Source: Plantago elongata (taxonomy: Eukaryota > Streptophyta > Magnoliopsida > Lamiales > Plantaginaceae). Taken from it: a stretch of DNA of 26,746 nt. Positions 10,301-20,461 of this stretch are shown piece by piece. Every line of letters starts with the position of its first letter. Position 1 is the first letter of the stretch. Under the pieces are notes generated by a model that had not been told where the DNA came from, did no database searches, and saw only the letters and a list, made by a program, of their open reading frames with translations. The position numbers and the translations under genes were made by a program. The stretch lies in assembly GCA_036897095.1 (NCBI GenBank), contig JAYMSP010002038.1, forward strand, positions 1 through 26,746. The letters run 5' to 3'.

Positions 10301-12651
10301 TATAGAACCTAGCAGAAATCCATCCACTCCTGGAGCCTTAGTATCGGCAATAGAATTCAAAGCAACCAAGACCTTCCCTAGAAGAACTGGCTGAATAAGA
10401 GAATTCTGTTGATCAAGAGAAAGAAGAGGCCACTTCTGCATAATTTGGATATCCACAGACTAGTCAGTTACAGCCGCGGTCCCTAAGCCCTTTATAGAAC
10501 TGAATAACCTCCTGCTGAATGTCAATTTCGTCAACTATATTACTTCTATATGATATAGGACAGGATGAGCCTCTGGCCTAGAGACTAGCATGGAAATAGG
10601 TATTATTTCTATCACCATAATGTAACCAATGAATTTTAGATTTGTGTTTAAGAAGAATGTGCTCCTCAACATGAATGCATTTATTATAAACTCCCCGAGC
10701 CTTGACTAGTTGTTAAAAGATCCGCGTATTTAAAGGATTCAGTCTCATAGCAGTTTGAATAGCATCAACAACATACCGAGCAGACACCATATTTAAACTA
10801 GCTCGAGAGTAATATTTAGCAAGAGAGCAGCTGTTCCCTGACTTTCTTAAGCTTTTATGCAGACCTGAAACATCCAAATTCCATCAACATGCTTATTCTT
10901 TCCATGACTAACAGAAGCACAAAATCAGGACGCTCCACAACACAGTTAAAAAACTTGAAACATTTAGGAGCCACAGACCTACGCCCACCACAATCAAAAA
11001 GCAACAGAGAGTGATATGAGAAATCAGGGTTGAGCACAACCATAACATGTTACCAAAACATCGATCAATTTTAGTATAATAAGGTTATGGTGCTACTTAT
11101 TACAAAGGCCAGCCAGTATAATGTAACTCTTGCAATTGAACATCCACAAGAGCATCTCGAAAAAGCAGTACATTCTAAATCAGAAGCAGTACGGCCTCCA
11201 TTTATAGCAGCAGAGCCAAGTACATATTTAAAATCACCCAAATACTCCAAGCTACATGATCATCAACCTGTAAAATCAACGAATGTATAACTTTAAGGAA
11301 TCTACACCAGCTACAGGAGGAACATGTGCAACAGTTCTATTCCGAGTACCCACAGGCTGCCAAACATGAGTGGCAACAACATTTCTACCTCTCCGACGTC
11401 GAGTAGGCCATCGAGGATCAGGAGGAGGTGCAGCCTGAGACTCAACTTGACAGTCATGTCCAATGCAATGGCATTTCTGACAGAAATATGGTACCCACTC
11501 ATATTCAATATGTTGCGCAAAAAAAATTCCACTAAGCGTCTTAATCTGAGAAACTGTAGCCAAAGGTCACTGATATCAACTTCCACCAAAACACGAGCAA
11601 AGGCCAGTCTAGTTTGTTTTAGAGTACACCCATCCATATGTACATTAGTACTTAGTAGTAAGCAATAAGTGCTTAATTGCGTGATCAAAATGTAGATTAT
11701 TTTTTGTTGCTAAGATTGTGTTTGCTAAATCAGTAGTTTACTGATGTTCAAGAGAAATTACATAAATATGCTTTTGGTTTGGGGTGAAAAAGGATATTTG
11801 CTGAAACTTGTTTAGCTGAGTAAGCTGTTTCAATCGCAGGTGGGCTTGTCCTAAGCGGAGGACTTCTTGGTTTTGTTTTCTCTAGAAACCTAGCTACTTT
11901 AAGCTCTGGGGTGCTCTTCGGAGGTGCTCTACTTGGCCTTAGCACTTTCAGTCTGAAGGTTTGGAGACAAGGAAAGTCCAGCTTTCCGTTCATACTGGGT
12001 CAAGCAGGTGATTGTATTTCTCTATAGGAACAAGTGAAGTCATTTTGATATGTATACTAATACTATAACTTTATTCTATAGATTTTGGTTATGTCATAAT
12101 TCTATGTGTAAGTTTGCACAGGTTTAGATTCATTCCCCCACCCAAAAAAAATAAATAAATCCTGTGATAAAACTCTTTTTTGGGAATCAGCAAAATTTTT
12201 ATTGATAAACTCTTCTATTTATAGCTGCTGAGATTCTTGAGTTTCCCCAAGAAGTATTAACCTCATCCTTCTCCAATATGCAGTACTCACTGTTGCTCTC
12301 TTGTTAAAGAATCTGAAGACCTACTCATTGGTAATAAATATCAACTAGCTTATCCTCACATGCTGCCTATTGCGTATTTTTAACCGGATGATGTGTACAT
12401 TGTTGCAGAATGGAAAACTCTTTCCGACGGGATTTAATATTGTCGTCAGGTATTGCAGCATGTCTTTAGTCTTTACTAAAAAGTCAAAACTGGTTCTTGA
12501 ACATGTTAAAACTCTTTCTTTATATAATGTCCTTCTGTTTATAATGTGTTGTAGTGCTGCAATGCTGTGCTTTTATTGCTATGTGGTAATATCCGGAGGT
12601 AATCCTCCACCAAAGAAATTAAAGTCCTCAGCGGTTGGTGCGGCATATTAG
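7349..12651 (+). CDS. FAX1: FATTY ACID EXPORT 1, chloroplast inner envelope, 6 exons, 231 aa
   Basis: TMEM14-family membrane protein. Plant FAX1 is known to mediate export of free fatty acids made in the plastid across the inner envelope, feeding ER lipid, wax and pollen-coat synthesis. Exons: 7349-7450, 8930-9170, 11840-12007, 12284-12330, 12409-12449, 12555-12651. All introns are GT-AG and phases join to 696 nt including stop. Residues 1-34 (start MSTALSQLSCFSSI) are Ser/Thr/Arg-rich and lack acids, as expected of a plastid transit peptide. Residues 35-104 are a polar, acidic, low-complexity linker. The TMEM14 domain runs from about 106 to 214, with hydrophobic segments near 108-129, 136-153, 165-181 and 196-212. 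The order GQGKS-like loop (WRQGKSSFPFILGQA), KLFPTGF and C-terminal SGGNPPPKKLK fits FAX1 rather than FAX2 or FAX3. Exon 4 starts at 12284: starting at the earlier AG near 12224 would run into a stop. Intron 2 (2669 bp) is enlarged by an antisense LINE. Confidence 0.94.
7626..8249. repeat. Diverged 0.2-kb direct duplication in FAX1 intron 1
   Basis: Copy 1 (about 7626-7845) and copy 2 (about 8034-8245) share long blocks in the same order: ATGCTCAAGGAATT, TTGTTTGAGATTATAGTTAG, GATGATAGGTTACAGGGA, ATTTAGCTCAAGTTTTTGTG-like and TCACATTATATGTTA. The offset is about 400 bp. The copies differ by many substitutions and small indels, so the event is old. Confidence 0.8.
9304..9568. repeat. 115-bp direct duplication in FAX1 intron 2
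   Basis: Copies at about 9304-9418 and 9450-9568 share AATGTTTTAGAA, TTTTCTAAACTGTAGCAATG, TGATCCTCCCT and TTATAGAGTGAA in order. Each contains the acceptor-like TTTTCTAAACTGTAG, so the duplication also doubled a possible cryptic 3' splice site. Confidence 0.8.
9770..11690 (-). pseudogene. Decayed LINE (L1-type) in FAX1 intron 2, antisense to the gene
   Basis: Read on the minus strand, remnants occur in the usual L1 order. First comes an ORF1 fragment with FARVLVEVDIS, then after a frameshift IEYEWVPYFCQKCHCIGHDC, the CCHC zinc knuckle of plant LINE ORF1 (about 11650-11290). Next are C-terminal endonuclease remnants (GDFKYVLGSAAINGG, KIDRCFGN, then a PKCFKFFN-like stretch, about 11270-10860). 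Last is the N-terminal half of reverse transcriptase: WLHYGDRNNTYFHASL, ADTKAPGVDGF, DYRLIACCNVLYKIIYKIIT, then QAAFVPCRYIHDNTILAQEI (about 10660-9830). Several stops and frame changes break it. The catalytic YADD region, the rest of RT and a poly(A) end are absent, and most of the endonuclease N-terminus is deleted. It cannot be mobile. The host gene's splice sites are intact on both sides. Confidence 0.88.
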
Positions 12652-13397
12652 GCTATCAGGTCCAACTAATTTAACCTGGAAATTTTGCTCTTTTGCTTGT
12701 CTGAGGTGAGTTTGTGTGATTAATATAATAAAATTATTTTCATCCTTTGAACTTCTTATTTATGAAACAAATGCTTCATGTTATGATATTGTAATGTGGA
12801 ACATATAGTGTACCAGAAATATACCCAAAGATCTTTCAAACCTGTCTTAAATAGATTTTATTTTTCTGCTGTAGTTGATCATCATACTTTGCACCTCTTT
12901 CTGCAAATTACTTTTTCCCCAGATATTGTACTGTTGTGTAGCTTTTAGACATTTTAGAATTATTACTGCAACCACTAGTTTTTAAGTGCAAGGGCTTTGA
13001 TCCCATGGGACCTCAGCTTTTCTTATCCAATTAAGCCTCAGTAACCTCAAAACTCGAAGCTATATGTCAATGGAAAGTGCGGACCAATATTTTATGCCTC
13101 TTACATGATAACCTCAAAACTCAAAGTAGTATCTTAACGGAAACCAATATTATATGCATCTCATGTGAAAGTAGAAAATGTCGTGCTTATGAAAATGACC
13201 ATCACTGAGGAAGAGTTTGTCAGACATAATTATTCCAGTCTGACCCAATATAACCACCATTACCAGAGAATAGACATATTTTGAACAGATTCATGCTAAT
13301 GATAACTTGCCATATGGGGCTAGACTGGAAATTTTTAGAGTTCTTGTTGGATCCATACGCTTTGAGTGTACTTTATAATGATCGGATTTATCTAGTG
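12652..13397. other. FAX1 3' flank with a 67-bp tandem duplication
   Basis: Contains the FAX1 3' UTR and then spacer. At about 13042-13172 two adjacent copies share TAACCTCAAAACTC, an AACGG/AATGG word and ACCAATATTATATGC-like text (period about 67). No gene is supported. Confidence 0.5.
12727..12732 (+). promoter_or_regulatory. Probable FAX1 polyadenylation signal
   Basis: A canonical AATAAA lies 76 nt after the FAX1 stop codon, in T-rich surroundings. Plant signals are loose and others may be used, so this is the best candidate rather than a proven site. Confidence 0.4.
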
Positions 13398-13727
13398 CCA
13401 AGTTACCGAGTTCTTAATTACTCTAAGAAAATAGAACATAATTTAGTATCACTTTGACCCACATATTCCTAAACATATGTGCCAACTGTAGTCACTGATT
13501 ACAGATAAAGGTGATGAGAAGGACAGAACTTTGAAGCTCCAAGTAGCCTGACTTTAATGGATAGAACTATTTGTGAAGCTTGCAAGTTCTTGAAAACTCC
13601 CTGATTTGGCAATTGAACAAGCAAGATATTTGACCCTACGAACCTGAAACTTAAGTTCCTTCCTTCTGTCTAAGTACTGCACATGGAAGCATAATGGCAT
13701 AGTAAACAATATAGCCCTTCAAATTAT

Positions 13728-13915
13728 TAGGAAGTGATTAAAAGAAGCAGAATCAGATAAAAGTAGCTTTTAAAGTGACTCTGGTGGGTGTCTGCAAATG
13801 GTATTAAATAAACATTTTAAACAGACTAAGTTAAACGAAGCATCGAGGTAGGTGTTTTTAATAAGTTTATTCAATTAGATTTTTTTATGCTGTCAAAATT
13901 TATAATCTAGTTTTG
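13728..13915. mobile_element. Possible MITE remnant in array unit 1
   Basis: The block GAAGTGATTAAAAGAAGCAG through GTGACTCTGGTG matches the one at 15721-15790 in unit 5, although the surrounding array sequence differs. That suggests two insertions of one family. The ends are not clear. Confidence 0.4.
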
Positions 13916-13957
13916 TAACCTTAATTTTTTCACTGATTTTACTTCAGAAAAGTTATA

Positions 13958-14085
13958 CGGAGTGTTTGGTACCAAGTTTGTGAATTGAGGAAACTCAATT
14001 CCAATTGAGTTTTGTACAGTTTTTGTTCACAAAAACGCAACTGGAATTGAGTTTTCTCAATTCAAATTCAGAACCAAATACTCCG
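13958..14085. mobile_element. Compact MITE, 128 bp, nested in the tandem array
   Basis: The element is almost a full hairpin. It starts CGGAGTGTTTGGTACCAAG and ends with a reverse complement beginning CGGAGTATTTGGTTCTGAA. Inside, ATTGAGGAAACTCAATTCCA faces its complement near 14042-14065. The trinucleotide ATA flanks both sides, which would suit a 3-bp target duplication of the PIF/Harbinger (Tourist) type. Confidence 0.75.
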
Positions 14086-15254
14086 ATAATCATTTGCAAA
14101 CAGGCATCAAAAGTCTCTGGTCCCCCTGCAAAACTGGGGTCTAAAGATAGCTAGTTGGCCAACACTTAGATCGTGAACCTAGTTCAGATTTCAGAGTTTT
14201 TGTATGGGATTGCCTTGTTGTGATGTCGCCAAGTTGTCTTCGACGTTTATGTTTAGGCAATGCCTCAAGTCACTAGACTATTAAATGGATTGGGTATACC
14301 CCTCTTTATACAACTGCCTTCTCTGGGTTTAATATATTTTCAGTTTCGTGTGGGCTAACTCACCAAGCTGTAAGAATTACTAGAATAAACTAGAACTCAG
14401 GGTCTCATCATTTTAACCTCTTGAACCAAGTATTATCAAACAACTATATTTTGGAATCACTTTATAGATATCCATAAAGTTGATGTGGACAGAACCTCTG
14501 AGCTCCAAGTAGCCTGACTTGACTGGATTAAACTATTTGTAAAGGTTGCAAGTTGTTGAAAATTTTCCAACGTGGCAATAGGCGGGGGAAGGTTTATTAG
14601 CCCCGGAGGACATAACATTTGAGTTCCTGACTTATGTGAGTGCTGTGCATGATGATCAACAGCATCACCAATGAAGCCAAACCGTAAAACGTCCCTAGTC
14701 TCTCTCCTCTGGAACGAAATTGAATGCTAACTTACCGAACTTGTATAATTCACACTAACAAAATAAATCAACTCCATGAACATATTATTTCCGAATGTAT
14801 ATTTGATTTGCAAACACTTGTTAGATATTTATAAAGTTGATGAGAAAGACAGATCTTCCAAGCTCCAAGTAGCTTACTTTTCTTCAGATGGAACTATTTT
14901 TAAAGATTACTAGCTGTTGGAACTTGTCGACGTGGCGATAAGACAAGCAAAGTATATTAGGCCCTGTGGACCCAAAACTTGAGCTCCTGACTTCTGTCCA
15001 AGTGCAGCATGATGATCAACAAAATGGCAAATATCAGCCAATTTGTCAAAAGGTCTCTGCTCTCAAGCAAAACTGAGTGCTAACTTACCGAGCTCGTAAT
15101 AGTTTCCAGAATAAAATAGAAATTAAGGTGTCATCACCTTAACTTCCTGATCTATTTATTTCTTAATGTATATGTCATTCACAATCCCTATTTAGGTATC
15201 CATGTAATTGAGGAGTTCATATCTTCCACACTCAAAGTAGCCTGACTTAATTAA

Positions 15255-15380
15255 GATATTCAGTTTCTTAGACCATGGGGTGAAACCCCCTGGACACCCT
15301 CTCAGAACACTTTCATGACTCACTTGGGCCACACATTCACATGAGGAGGTAGTCCAAGGGGGATTGGAAATTCCAGGTTC
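15255..15380. mobile_element. Insertion of about 125 bp in array unit 4
   Basis: Comparison with the other units shows extra sequence between the anchor and the TTTGTAAAGGTTACAAG block. It is more GC-rich than the array and ends in imperfect inverted words (AACCCCCTGGAC-like near 15288 and GTCCAAGGGGGATT near 15352). It may be a short SINE- or MITE-like insertion; its family is not recognised. Confidence 0.4.
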
Positions 15381-15691
15381 TTCCATTTGTAAAGGTTACA
15401 AGTTATTAGAATTTGTCAACATGGCAATGGACAAGATAGGTCTATTCGCACTTCAGGACGTAAAGTTTGAGCTGAGCTCCTGAGTTCTGTCTAAGTGCTG
15501 GACATGATCATTAATTGACCAGTATAAGCGAATGGTTTAAAATCTATAGTCTCCTCGAACAAAATTGAATATAAACTTACGGAGCTGGTAATAATTACTA
15601 GACCAAAATAGAACTTAGTAGTATCTGTGTATCACCTCTAACTGCTTGTACTGGGTACTTCTTTATGTACATGTCACTTGCATTTACTCAA

Positions 15692-15912
15692 GTGTCTGTT
15701 TGGAAAAACTTGTGACTATTGTGAAGTGATTGAATGAAGCAGAATCGGATAGAAGTGGATTCTAAGTGAGTCTGGTGATTGTGTGCCAAATGTGTGAAAA
15801 ATAGAGATTCTAATTGATTTTCTCTGATAGCTCCTTCAGAAGATATGCTTTTTAAAAAAAAAATATATATATATTAGTATTAATCAGAAGTAGGTTTGTC
15901 AAACACCTTTTG
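15692..15912. mobile_element. Possible MITE in array unit 5
   Basis: It interrupts the array between the spacer block ending TTACTCAAG and TTAGACATTCATAAAG. The outer ends TGTCTGTTTGG and GTTTGTCAAACACC are loosely inverted. The inner block is shared with 13728-13800. Confidence 0.45.
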
Positions 15913-16190
15913 CACTTATTAGACATTCATAAAGATAAGGAGCATGACAGAAGAACTTCCACACACTAAGTAGCCTGACTTTCTTGTGGTAGAACTTTTT
16001 GTAAAGGTTGCAACTTGTTAAAACTTGTCAACGTGGCGATCAGACAAGCACGGTTCATTCGGCCCTAAGGACCTAAAACTTGAGTTCCTGACTTGTCCAA
16101 GTGATGGACATGATAGCATAGTGGATCATCGATCAATATGACCAATATCAGCCAAAACGTCAATAGTCTTTGGTGTCCACAAGCTTTCTA

Positions 16191-18050
16191 GATGTTCCAT
16201 CGTGTTCTTTCAAAACCTTTGTGATTGAAACTTAAAAAAAAAAAAAAAATCCAATCAATCTATTAATTTTTGGGACCGAATTTTGCTATTCACACTTGGT
16301 TCAGTTCGGATTTGTTTGGGTGTTCTGCTGTCAGTGGCCAAGAGCCAAGAAATGTCAAACATGTCGATATGATCATGGATTGAATCCTAAAGTTTGTTTG
16401 TAGTCTTAACTGAAGAGTTGTATTCTAATGTGGTACTTACTGTTAATCTAGTTACTGTTCGATTACAGATATATGAAGACAATATATGATCTGGATTATG
16501 TGTGTGTACTAAACACATATACCAAATCTGTGTGTTTGAAGGTAGCGTATTTTGATATGTTTTGTACTGTGGTGGTGTCATATCATATCCTCCACTTGCA
16601 GATAAAGAGCTTTTATGGTGAAGAAAACTGAAAGGGTGAAGGTGAGGAAAATGGAAATGTTCTCTAATGATTTGGTACTTTGAATATGCCTAAACTGCCT
16701 TATGGAATACTACTCTACTCTACTCCACTTGTTTTGGTGATTGTGACATGCTGTTTGTTCTTACTATCTCTCAAAATCTCCAACTACGCTACTACTCTTT
16801 CTCTGCTGTTAGAATCACACGAAAGTCTGTTAAAACATCTTATTTACACCTCTCACTGTTACATCTCATTACACCTCTAACAGTAGCAGAGATTGAACTC
16901 AGGACCTTTATCTGTTCAGCTGTCGTTTGAAATAAAATTGACTAACGTGGTTTTTCTCCTTTCGTAACATAACATATTAGGTCGATTTGTTCAACATGTG
17001 CATCATTTTCTTCTGGTAAAGATCATAGCATACATAAGGCTGGCTAGCTGCTTTGTAGAGTAATTTCTTGTATAGTTGCCTAAGATGAGGAATTCCATAT
17101 TAGGGAAATGTGTGTTGCTCTTGCGATTGAAGGCAGTAACTATGTGCATATATTGTTCTGTATAAATTTACCTGGGCAATGAACCATTTACCTCCTGCTC
17201 AGTTACAATGGAAAAGTGAAAGTTATTATGCATAAATATAGACTCAAGCCTAACTTGGCTTATGAGAGTTTGGTTCTCTTCACCAAACCTAGGCGGTGTT
17301 TGCAATGGAGCTTATAGTTTACTGTAAGTAGAAGTTGGATTTTGAGTGGTTACACATCATCTTCTAAGCTACAAATTCTACTAAAATACAACTACATTAA
17401 TTAATCTGAATAAGTTGAAGTTGGCAATTTGGCATAGACCTACGTGTGCAAGTTTGCAATTTTTTTACTTTTTAATTAGTTTCTTGCAAAAGTCCATCAA
17501 ATATGTTGAAATCTTTGAAAACATTTCAGTAGGCCTGGAAAGTTCGTGGGTTTAGGAAATTGAAAATTCTTTCAGTTCTATTTAGTTTAAATCAAACTCT
17601 ATAGTTTAGTAAATTTTAGTTAAAGAGAATAGAGTCTAGATGTGAGTGACATAGAATTCAAATATCCATTTGGATAGAAATAGCTTTATATTATACTAAA
17701 ATTTAAAGATATTTTCATTGAAATGGACATTTTAATTCTATACCACTGACCCTCTTAGTTCTTATACCAACTCTCTAGTAGTGTTAAAACCGAGCATATG
17801 CTGCAAAATCGTTTTACTAGTGACGCCGTCAGGGTGATTATTGGTTTATGGACTTGCCATGGTCAAATCAATCCTTACATTTGACTATGTGGTCAAATAG
17901 TGCAGTTATTATAGTTGGAGGTGTGATATCAAAAGATAATATTTTGGAAAATAATATAGGCTATATGGAGAAGAAAATAGAGAAGAAAATAGTACAACAT
18001 TATTAGTTATGGCTAATATTTTCAATAGTTTTCAAACTATTAGAACAAGA
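16191..18050. other. Intergenic, no gene seen
   Basis: Two overlapping short frames around 16680-16930 have no recognisable domain. A GTGTTTGCAATGGAGC-like start at about 17296 could be the edge of another small element, but no partner end was found. AT-rich text dominates from about 17450 onward. Confidence 0.35.
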
Positions 18051-19051
18051 TTTGAGAAAATTTTGAAAAAAGTATTCTAAATTGTGATATTTTTAAAAAA
18101 AGTACATTTAATTGTTACTGTTCAATTTTTATACATTAAGTTGACATTGCGTCCAATTTTGATACCTCTGTGATACGTGGCCGTTTAATTAAGTGACACG
18201 TGTCAATTTAAAATTTTAAAATTTTAATGGGTGAAATCACAAATAAAATAAATTTTGATAATTTTAAATTTCACCACATAACTTTCAATTATTATAAATC
18301 AACTCTATTTTGGAACATCAACATAAAAGAAAGTTAAAAGAAAGAAGAAAGAGGGGAAAAATCAATTTCAAATTATAAAAAAAATGTATAAAATTCTGAA
18401 AAATATTAAGTAATTTTAAATTAAATTTGTATATATGAAAAATAAATAAAAAATAAAAAATTAAATTAAAAAAAACTATAAAAAATGTGGGACACGTGTC
18501 AATCTCTCGTAATTTATGTGTATAAATTATTTAATATAATTCAAAAATATTTTTTAAGATATAAAAAAAATTATTTTCACATTTTATTACATATAAAATA
18601 AATAAAAAAATTCAAAAATTCAAAAGCGCAATTTGATTCATCCTCGACGAAGCACCCAAGCTGCCGGATTTGGAAGCTCCGTCGTGGAGCTTTCAACATA
18701 CAAGATCTGAAAGCTCCATGACGGCGGAAGAATTCATTCATGAAAGATTTTATTCTTTATTTTTTATAAATTGTTTTCAATAGAGATATAGCTTTATATG
18801 GGTAATTTAGTAATATTGTTAAAATTTAGGATCTATTTACAATTAATAAAGACGATTATATTTACGTTTCGGTCCTCCGCATTTCTATATTTTTTAATGT
18901 GACGTGTCACGTAACTAAGTTGCCACGTGTCACGATGTATTAAAATTGAATACAATGTCAATTTAAGGTACCAAAATTAAACGGTAACAATCAAATATAT
19001 ATATTTTTAAAATATCACAATTTAAAGTACCTTTTTCGAATTATTTCCAAA
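18051..19051. mobile_element. Long-TIR (Mutator-like) non-autonomous element, about 1.0 kb
   Basis: The first and last 165 bp or so are inverted copies of each other. Left blocks CTAAATTGTGATATTTTTAA, ATTTAATTGTTACTGTTCAA, TAAGTTGACATTG and GACACGTG reappear in the same order in the reverse complement of 18889-19051. The interior is AT-rich and non-coding apart from a GC-rich centre at 18640-18735. Long TIRs of this kind are typical of MULEs. The expected 9-bp target duplication is not clear; ACAAGATTT and ACAAAATTG at the two ends agree at 7 of 9 bases. Confidence 0.75.
18679..18724. repeat. GC-rich hairpin inside the long-TIR element
   Basis: A 17-bp stem: CCGTCGTGGAGCTTTCA at 18679-18695 and TGAAAGCTCCATGACGG at 18708-18724. 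One position differs from perfect complementarity and would form a G-U pair in RNA. The loop is 12 nt. The shared word GAAGCTCC also occurs just before the left arm. Confidence 0.8.
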
Positions 19052-20461
19052 CAAAATTGTATAATCCATGGCAGGTTCAATAAGCTGCCACAACTACGTG
19101 ATTCATTGTATCATGTTCGTACCACGTACATTAAATACTGCTCAGTCCGTCATACTAACATCGCGATTAACATCTACTTGGCAACATAGTGAGTGTTCAC
19201 CAAATTTATTTCCTTTTCTCTTTGTTGAAGCATGCATGTGTCTGTCAGTGTGTGTTTGTAGGGAAATGAAATGTTTCAGTTGTTATTGAAAAGGCAAAAG
19301 ATGTGAGTTGGGGTTTCTATCAAGCGTGCCAATAAAAAGCCAATTTCTTAGGTGCCTTTCAAGAATATTTTTTTGTACTGTGGATATATTCAGGTTAGAT
19401 TTTCTGCCCCCTATCTTTCCATAATTGATATGTTCTTGTGTTACACGCTATTATACATTTTCGCAATTCATTTTGGTTCCTTTATTTATTGTATTCATCT
19501 CTTGGATTAACATTTAGCCCTGTTATCTTTAGTTTCATCTTATTGGGGGTAAAGACTCCTACATAATTTGTCTAGTACATCAATGTTAAGACATGGGCTT
19601 GCTCTAAATCACACAAAGCCAAATGTAAACATGAAGATAATGCTAAAAACCCAAATAATGTATGCTCTCAACTATGACCACCAACTATGACCACCATAAG
19701 ATGTTTACCATTGTACCATAAACCATGTTCTTTTATACTACTACAGCCCTTGTTCTCTTTAAATTAAAACTAATTCAGTACAATTTAGTAAAAAATTTCA
19801 GTTGAAGAAAAAATAGTCCATAAATAGCTAATACCATTAACAATGAGTCGCTGAGTTGATCATAATCACGGTATCAAAAGTACATTGTTGTGTTGGTGAC
19901 TAAAATTTAAAAAATGACCTACGAGTACACGTAAAGTCTTTCTTTCAGATTATTTGACAAAGGTAAAACATACTTTTTGAAAACTTTTGAAAGGTTTCTA
20001 TCAAGAGTTAACAAGTGTATTTATTTTTAGAATCCAAGAGTTAACAAGTTCACCAGTAAGAAGTTGTGTTTGAAAATGAGGTTCATGAAACCTAGTTAAG
20101 TCGATATCATGATCTTTTTACATTGGCAGTGTGCATAATTACAGGCAGGTTTAGATCATTCCACTTGTCATTTCATTTGACTGTATACAAGCTAGTAAGT
20201 ACTATGTAAGTTTCATCACTCCACTTAATTCATCAAATAGTAGTATCAATTACAAACCGACATGTCGGCAGTGCACAATCTTTGTAATTCTCATATTTTC
20301 ATACAGTTTACTACTACAATATAGCTTATCTAACTTCTCAAATATTTCAATTATACCTAGCTTTATGAGAAAATGTAAGACAACTAAAAGATTTTAAGCA
20401 ATACATTATAAAATTAAATAAATAACATTGATTACATATGGTCCACTATTAATTTTTATTA
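19052..20461. other. Intergenic, no gene seen
   Basis: A 73-codon frame at 19068-19289 has no family resemblance and ends in a Cys-rich low-complexity stretch; it is treated as chance. No repeats of note were found. Confidence 0.35.

Larger units (their letters stand above)
13398..16190. repeat. Old tandem array of about 360-bp units, five copies
   Basis: The anchor AAGTAGCCTGACTT (or a close variant) recurs at 13541, 14507, 14867, 15235 and 15968. Around each anchor the same blocks recur in order: CTTACCGAGCT-like, AAATAGAA-like, AGCTCCAAGTAGCC, AACTATTTGTAAAGGTTGCA-like, CAACGTGGCGAT-like, ACTTGAGTTCCTGACTT-like and CAATATCAGCC. Clean neighbours are 360-368 bp apart; the longer gaps of 966 and 733 bp contain insertions. 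The units are strongly diverged and share no open frame, so it looks like a decayed array rather than a gene cluster. Confidence 0.75.

Noticed and set aside
12225-12330. A longer FAX1 exon 4 starting after the ATAG near 12224
   Set aside because: In the required phase it reaches a stop within the exon, and it would insert residues into the conserved GQA-V-L stretch. Starting at 12284 gives a clean join.
16680-16930. Two overlapping plus-strand frames, and a B-box-like GAGTTCAATCTC on the minus strand near 16890-16901 (possible SINE)
   Set aside because: The frames have no domain. A convincing A box at the right distance and a tail are missing, so a SINE could not be supported.
19068-19289. 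73-codon frame starting MAGSISCHNY
   Set aside because: No family resemblance, no gene-like context, and it lies just outside the long-TIR element.
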